Shown here in pieces: positions 59,936 through 64,000 of a stretch of DNA of 64,000 nucleotides. A program made the position numbers and the translations under genes. Numbering within the stretch: position 1 is the stretch's first letter; the number at the start of each line of letters is the position of its first letter. The DNA comes from Jaltomata sinuosa (taxonomy: Eukaryota; Streptophyta; Magnoliopsida; Solanales; Solanaceae), in NCBI GenBank assembly GCA_003996215.1, contig QJPP01000449.1:62001-126000 (forward strand), in the 5' to 3' direction. The notes beneath the pieces were generated by a model. That model was not told where the DNA came from, did no database searches, and saw only the letters and a program-made list of their open reading frames with translations.

Positions 59936-60285
59936 CCCGGTCTACACCAAGACCAACTATTAATTAACATCATAACCCGATCTACACCGAGCCCAACTAA
60001 TAACGTGATATAACAACCTGGCCTACACCAAGACCAATCTCATAACATGATATAACAACCTGGCCTACACCAAGACCAACTAATAACATGAAAACCTGGT
60101 CTACACCAAGACCTACTAATTAACACGATATAATAACTCGGCCTACACCAAGACCAATCTCATAGCATGATATAACAACCCGGCCTACACCAAGACCAAC
60201 TAATAACATGACAACCCGATCTACACCAAGACCTACTAATTAACATGATATAACAACCCGGCCTACACCAAGACCAAACTCAACA
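59936..60285 (-). repeat. LTR minisatellite, nine units (element J)
   Basis: Reverse complement of the GGTCTTGGTGTAG unit; AT-rich spacers alternate between short forms. Confidence 0.85.
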
Positions 60286-60437
60286 GACATATCGGGATTC
60301 TCGGTCACTCAAGGACCACCATCGAATATCACAATTCAATAAAAATAGCCCGATCCTCTCACGGAACCAATAATAATCTATGCAATGCAACAATATCAAT
60401 GCAATGCAACAATACCAATGCGATGATGCAGTAACAT

Positions 60438-60600
60438 AAACCCGTACCAGGCATGGTACCCGAGCCAACCAAATAGTAACCTATACCAGGCGTGGTACCC
60501 GTGCCAACCATTTGTTATACTTGTACCAGGCGTGGTACCCGAGCCAACTGAATGTTATACATGTACCAGGCGTGGTACCCGAGCCAACCGAATGTCAACA
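60438..60600 (-). repeat. GGTACC-bearing tandem repeat in LTR J
   Basis: Four reversed units, each with CCAGGC(G/A)TGGTACCCG. Confidence 0.88.
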
Positions 60601-63456
60601 ATCCACAGTCAAATTCATGAACAAACAACTTGTAAACCAATAAGCAAATACCATTCAAACACATATTGTAAAATAGAAACCTTAAACATTCTACACAACT
60701 TCCCTAAGCAATGTAATTCATACAATCACTTAGATATAAGTACAAGAATATACAACATTCACAGAAATCGTAAGCCATCACCTACCCCTATTTTGGGTAT
60801 ATAGTTGAACCTTGACATTCGTCCAAATACTAAACACACTTACCCTTGTTTACCCATAATGAACGGTTTCCCCTTTTTAACATTATTTAACCACCCCATT
60901 AATCCAGGACATACATAGATAACAATAATACGAGTTTTCACTCCTAACCCTTAGCAAACAATGATTTCTTAACATGCCTCTCGCATTATCGAAACCTCAC
61001 CTAGGAGTTTCCCATTTCATCCCCACCTAGTTGTCCTTGCAATTCCCGGTTCCCCAAACCTTCCCGACATCCCAGTCCCTGAGTCTATCATTTTTAGCAT
61101 ACCAAGACAACATAAACAGCCCCAAACAATTATCAATAACCTACAACTCAAATTCAACCAATTCCTCGCACATACATAACCAAACCTGAATCCGCCAGAC
61201 TCCATGCCCGGAGACCTAAAACATGGATTCTTTGTTTCACTATACAAAAGTACGGAAAGTAAACAGGTCTAACTACTCATGAAAACCTAGCCTACCTGGA
61301 CGCCAAGAAGCTGCAACTGTGCATTTCTGGCTCCGTGGAGGCATTCCTGGCGGTCCTGCAGGCCCAAATTCATGGTTTCGCATCCCTTTCGCTGGAATCC
61401 CTCCTCCCCATGGATCCCAAGCCTTGGAGCAGCCTAGGAGAGTTTTTGGAATAACTCCCGTCTGTTCTTTGGGCTGAAGGGAAGAGAATGAAATTAAAAG
61501 CCCATTTTCTTAGTTTTTCTAATCCTGTCGCTCCACTATAGCGGTCTCTGCTCCACTATAGTGGACAACTTCCGCTATAGCGGTCTTAAGTGGTGTTGAC
61601 CACCTTGACCACCACTATAGTGGTATTTCTACCGCTATAGCGGAGGCCGCTACCGCGGACGGTTGCGCTCGTTATGGACAGAATGTCCGAAAATCTCCCA
61701 GTTTTGGTCATTTTACAGTACACTTATTTTCTCGATGTTTCGGAACAACCCCTTCAGGTCAACCTCGATTCTAGGAGTTCTACTTACCCGAATTCGATTC
61801 TGAAAAGTCCCTCGGACTCCTCTATGACTTAGCTACAAGGAAAACTAGCTCAAAATAAGACATTTAACTCAATCCTTACCCGGATTATCCTAGACCATAC
61901 CTTGCTTCAAAACCGAACGAGACTAGCCTAGCCCAGAATTTTCAACTCCCAAACTCGAAATTTTTCTAACCCAAAACTTGGCACGAATGGTTTACCCGAA
62001 ATGATGAACCCGGTCGTTACAATAGATACCAATTTACCCATCGTTCATCCCCGAATGATCTCTACAGCGGAGGGAAAGGACAAGCTCATCTCTCAATCTT
62101 AATGCTATATCATGATAGCGTAAATATAACCTTATGCAAACCACTGAAACTTCCCAATCCCTTGCTACACCCAACTCAACCCAAAATTTAGCTCACTTTC
62201 ACTCTATCAAGGAATTCCTTCCTTCGAGCCGCACAAGGCAACTAGATTACCCCTCCCTGAGTGCCCAAGAAATCTGGGGCCTCGCTGAAACAACGGAGCC
62301 AAAGAAACTCAACTAACGAATAACACAATTTTTTTTCCTGCCAAGGTGACTAAATCCCACTATGGCGATCCCTTTCCCACTATACCCGGAGTTCTACTAG
62401 CCCGAACTCCATTCTGGAAGCTTCCTACGGAGTTTTATGCCCCTCACATATCATCATGTCACCTTACCCCTATCGACACTATGCCCCAAGACACCACGTA
62501 TCTCTAGACCATGCAACAATGAGGATTTCATTGGGCTCACCCTACCTTGAGATTTTCATCAACCCTCATCTTAGGAAGAAGATTTTCTACTCGGGTGCTT
62601 ACACCCTAACCAATGCTATGGCAGGAACACGCTCACCATATAATAAGCAGTAACACTGGGTATTATCATGGTCACAAGATACACAATAATGCTAAAGAAA
62701 CCCATTTAATAACCCCGCTTCATCAATCGACCCTAACACTAAGGGTCATCAACACTAAACCAGTCAATAATCACCTCAACACATAGTCTATGAGCTGTGT
62801 CCAACATTACTCGATCAATCACCGGTCATATTGCCAGACTCAACATAGGTGACTATTCCCACCAATGGTCAGTCATAGTTTTTACCAATCCCCTGAGCTA
62901 CCATATCTACCCTTTCCTTTGGTCACGCACAGATGCTAAGTATTCAGGCAAATTACCTTTTATGCATGCTATATAAATTCTATAGTCGATTTCCTTATTT
63001 CACATGGCAACCCATAATGCAACCATTGCCTTTAGATGCCTCGAGAATGAATGAAAAATAAGGGGAAAATAGGGCGAGGCTTTTGCCTCGCTGACCTCCG
63101 CTATAGCAGTTGGTCATTCTAAGATAGAGGTTCCTCTATAGCAGATATTTCACCGCTATAGCAGTTCCGATGGTAACTGTACAGAAAATTGAAATTTCCA
63201 GTAAGTGTATCAGTTCCCTTTCCCAGCTACCTTTGCTTAGTCTTGTAAATCCCGCCATGGTCTTAAACCACCTGGCATCAAACGCATCACCATTCAGCAT
63301 AAAATACTATCAATTACAAAGAGTTAACACTAGACAATTGTTCCCAACAATGTCTTCCCGCCATTACCCACTAATGACTCCCTTGTTCCCATGGTTCCCA
63401 ACCAAGTCCCGACTGTCCTGAAATCGAATCTTCCCTACAGTCACAGTTTCCAATCC

Positions 63457-63480
63457 CTTATAATCTTAACCAATGATAAG
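63457..63480 (-). ncRNA. Conserved RNA hairpin, J copy 2 (one mismatch)
   Basis: In element sense the stem is CTTATCAT / ATTATAAG around TGGTTAAG, with a single unpaired position. Confidence 0.45.
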
Positions 63481-63850
63481 CCCTTTTTCAAAATGCAGTA
63501 CCACTATTAAATCAAGACTCTTAGCAGCTTATCACAGCCTAAGATACACAGAATATTTCACATAAATGACCCTCTGCAGACTCAACATGCATGGCAAACA
63601 ACAATTTACACACATTTCAAGCAAGTCACACGAGAGGTGTACAACACAACATTTCAACTTCAAGTTACAACCAAATCAAGTCACAAAATTTGCTCTCTAT
63701 TCGTCCCATGGATGATGATGACCATTAGTTGATCATCCATGTCTTACCATAACTCCCGCTATTAAGGAATAATAGCCCTTGTCCCTGGTACTTATTCACA
63801 TACCAACCACTTGAAACCTGAGTTCCCACAAGTGTATAAACCCTTTTTCC

Positions 63851-63874
63851 CTTATCATTTTTACCAATGATAAG
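63851..63874 (-). ncRNA. Conserved RNA hairpin, J copy 1
   Basis: In element sense the stem CTTATCAT / ATGATAAG is fully paired around TGGTAAAA. The fifth pair is U-A where D has C-G, a paired change. The loop resembles TGATAAAA of D copy 1. Confidence 0.6.
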
Positions 63875-64000
63875 ACCCTGCCCAGCATTTAGCATAAAGT
63901 TTTCCACTTGAATTAAAAAACAAGAATTTCTTCAATAATTAATACATAACCAGTTAAGACTCTTCATTAACTACAAATTTCAAGGCAACTCAGCAATTAC

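Larger units (their letters stand above)
58848..62021 (-). repeat. 3' LTR of element J (about 3.2 kb)
   Basis: On the plus strand it ends CCCGGTCGTTACA at 62021. It contains reversed minisatellite units (59936-60285, nine counted), reversed GGTACC repeats (60438-60600), and exact CCGCTATAGCGG at 61572-61583 and 61632-61643. Confidence 0.88.
58848..64000 (-). mobile_element. Element J: LARD-like element of the D family, continues past window
   Basis: The 3' LTR (58848-62021), polypurine region and about 2 kb of internal DNA are present on the minus strand. LTR order and internal modules match D. The 5' LTR and primer site must lie to the right. The left border is blurred because the first 30 or so bases of the LTR are altered. 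Confidence 0.85.
62022..64000 (-). other. Internal noncoding region of element J (partial)
   Basis: The polypurine region (62022-62070) is the reverse complement of that in D. TATAGCGG-type words lie near 63100-63160. The hairpin module occurs twice (about 63330-63480 and 63730-63875). No convincing frame on either strand. Confidence 0.75.

Noticed and set aside
1..64000. tRNA or rRNA genes, bacterial-type operons, phage or plasmid functions
   Set aside because: None recognised by eye on either strand; the tRNA-like strings found are primer binding sites of retroelements.

Overview
The window is plant nuclear DNA made almost entirely of transposable elements; I see no intact host gene. The LTRs are plant-type (TGTAACACCC / TGTAACGACC starts, primer sites matching initiator tRNA-Met), and a plant RTE LINE tail, Ty1/copia and Ty3/Gypsy chromovirus pieces and an En/Spm-type transposase relic are present. 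Several families resemble ones I know from Solanaceae (tomato, potato, pepper relatives). That placement is inference, not proof.

Layout. 1-8774: a decayed Ty3/Gypsy chromovirus (element 1), cut at its 5' end by the window and inserted into a Ty1/copia element whose 3' part follows (8775-10139). 10140-11924: AT-rich DNA with one MITE candidate. 11925-15344: a CACTA-like relic with a Transposase_24-type pseudogene; a second copy of its body lies at 56470-58847. 15345-54024: one large nest. By target-site duplications (TSDs) it resolves as solo LTR F (15350-54019, TSD TGAGG) holding solo LTR H (15839-18128, minus, CTTTG), solo LTR E (18752-48628, ATTGG) and a 5'-truncated LINE (49955-53905). 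E holds element A (20379-47776, GTTTT). A holds element D (20885-29630), solo LTR I (30170-32444) and Ogre/Tat-like LTR B (35524-43457). B holds chromovirus C (37010-41640, minus, AAGTC). The LINE holds solo LTR G (50442-53681). The deepest chain is F > E > A > B > C. 54025-55720: the 3' end of another Gypsy-type element (K). 58848-64000: element J on the minus strand, running past the window end.

A, D and J are non-autonomous, LARD-like elements with long LTRs (2.4-3.2 kb), a tRNA-Met primer site (seen in A and D) and non-retroviral internal DNA. A carries an antisense reading frame resembling the plant 'putative plant transposon protein' domain. C, a pol-bearing relic, shares LTR ends and the polypurine-tract region with them, so its autonomous relatives are the natural helper. 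Three features stand out: a short hairpin about 580 nt downstream of the primer site that shows compensatory base changes between elements; repeated copies of the palindrome CCGCTATAGCGG in the LTRs and before the polypurine tract; and LTR minisatellites whose copy number differs between the two LTRs of one element.
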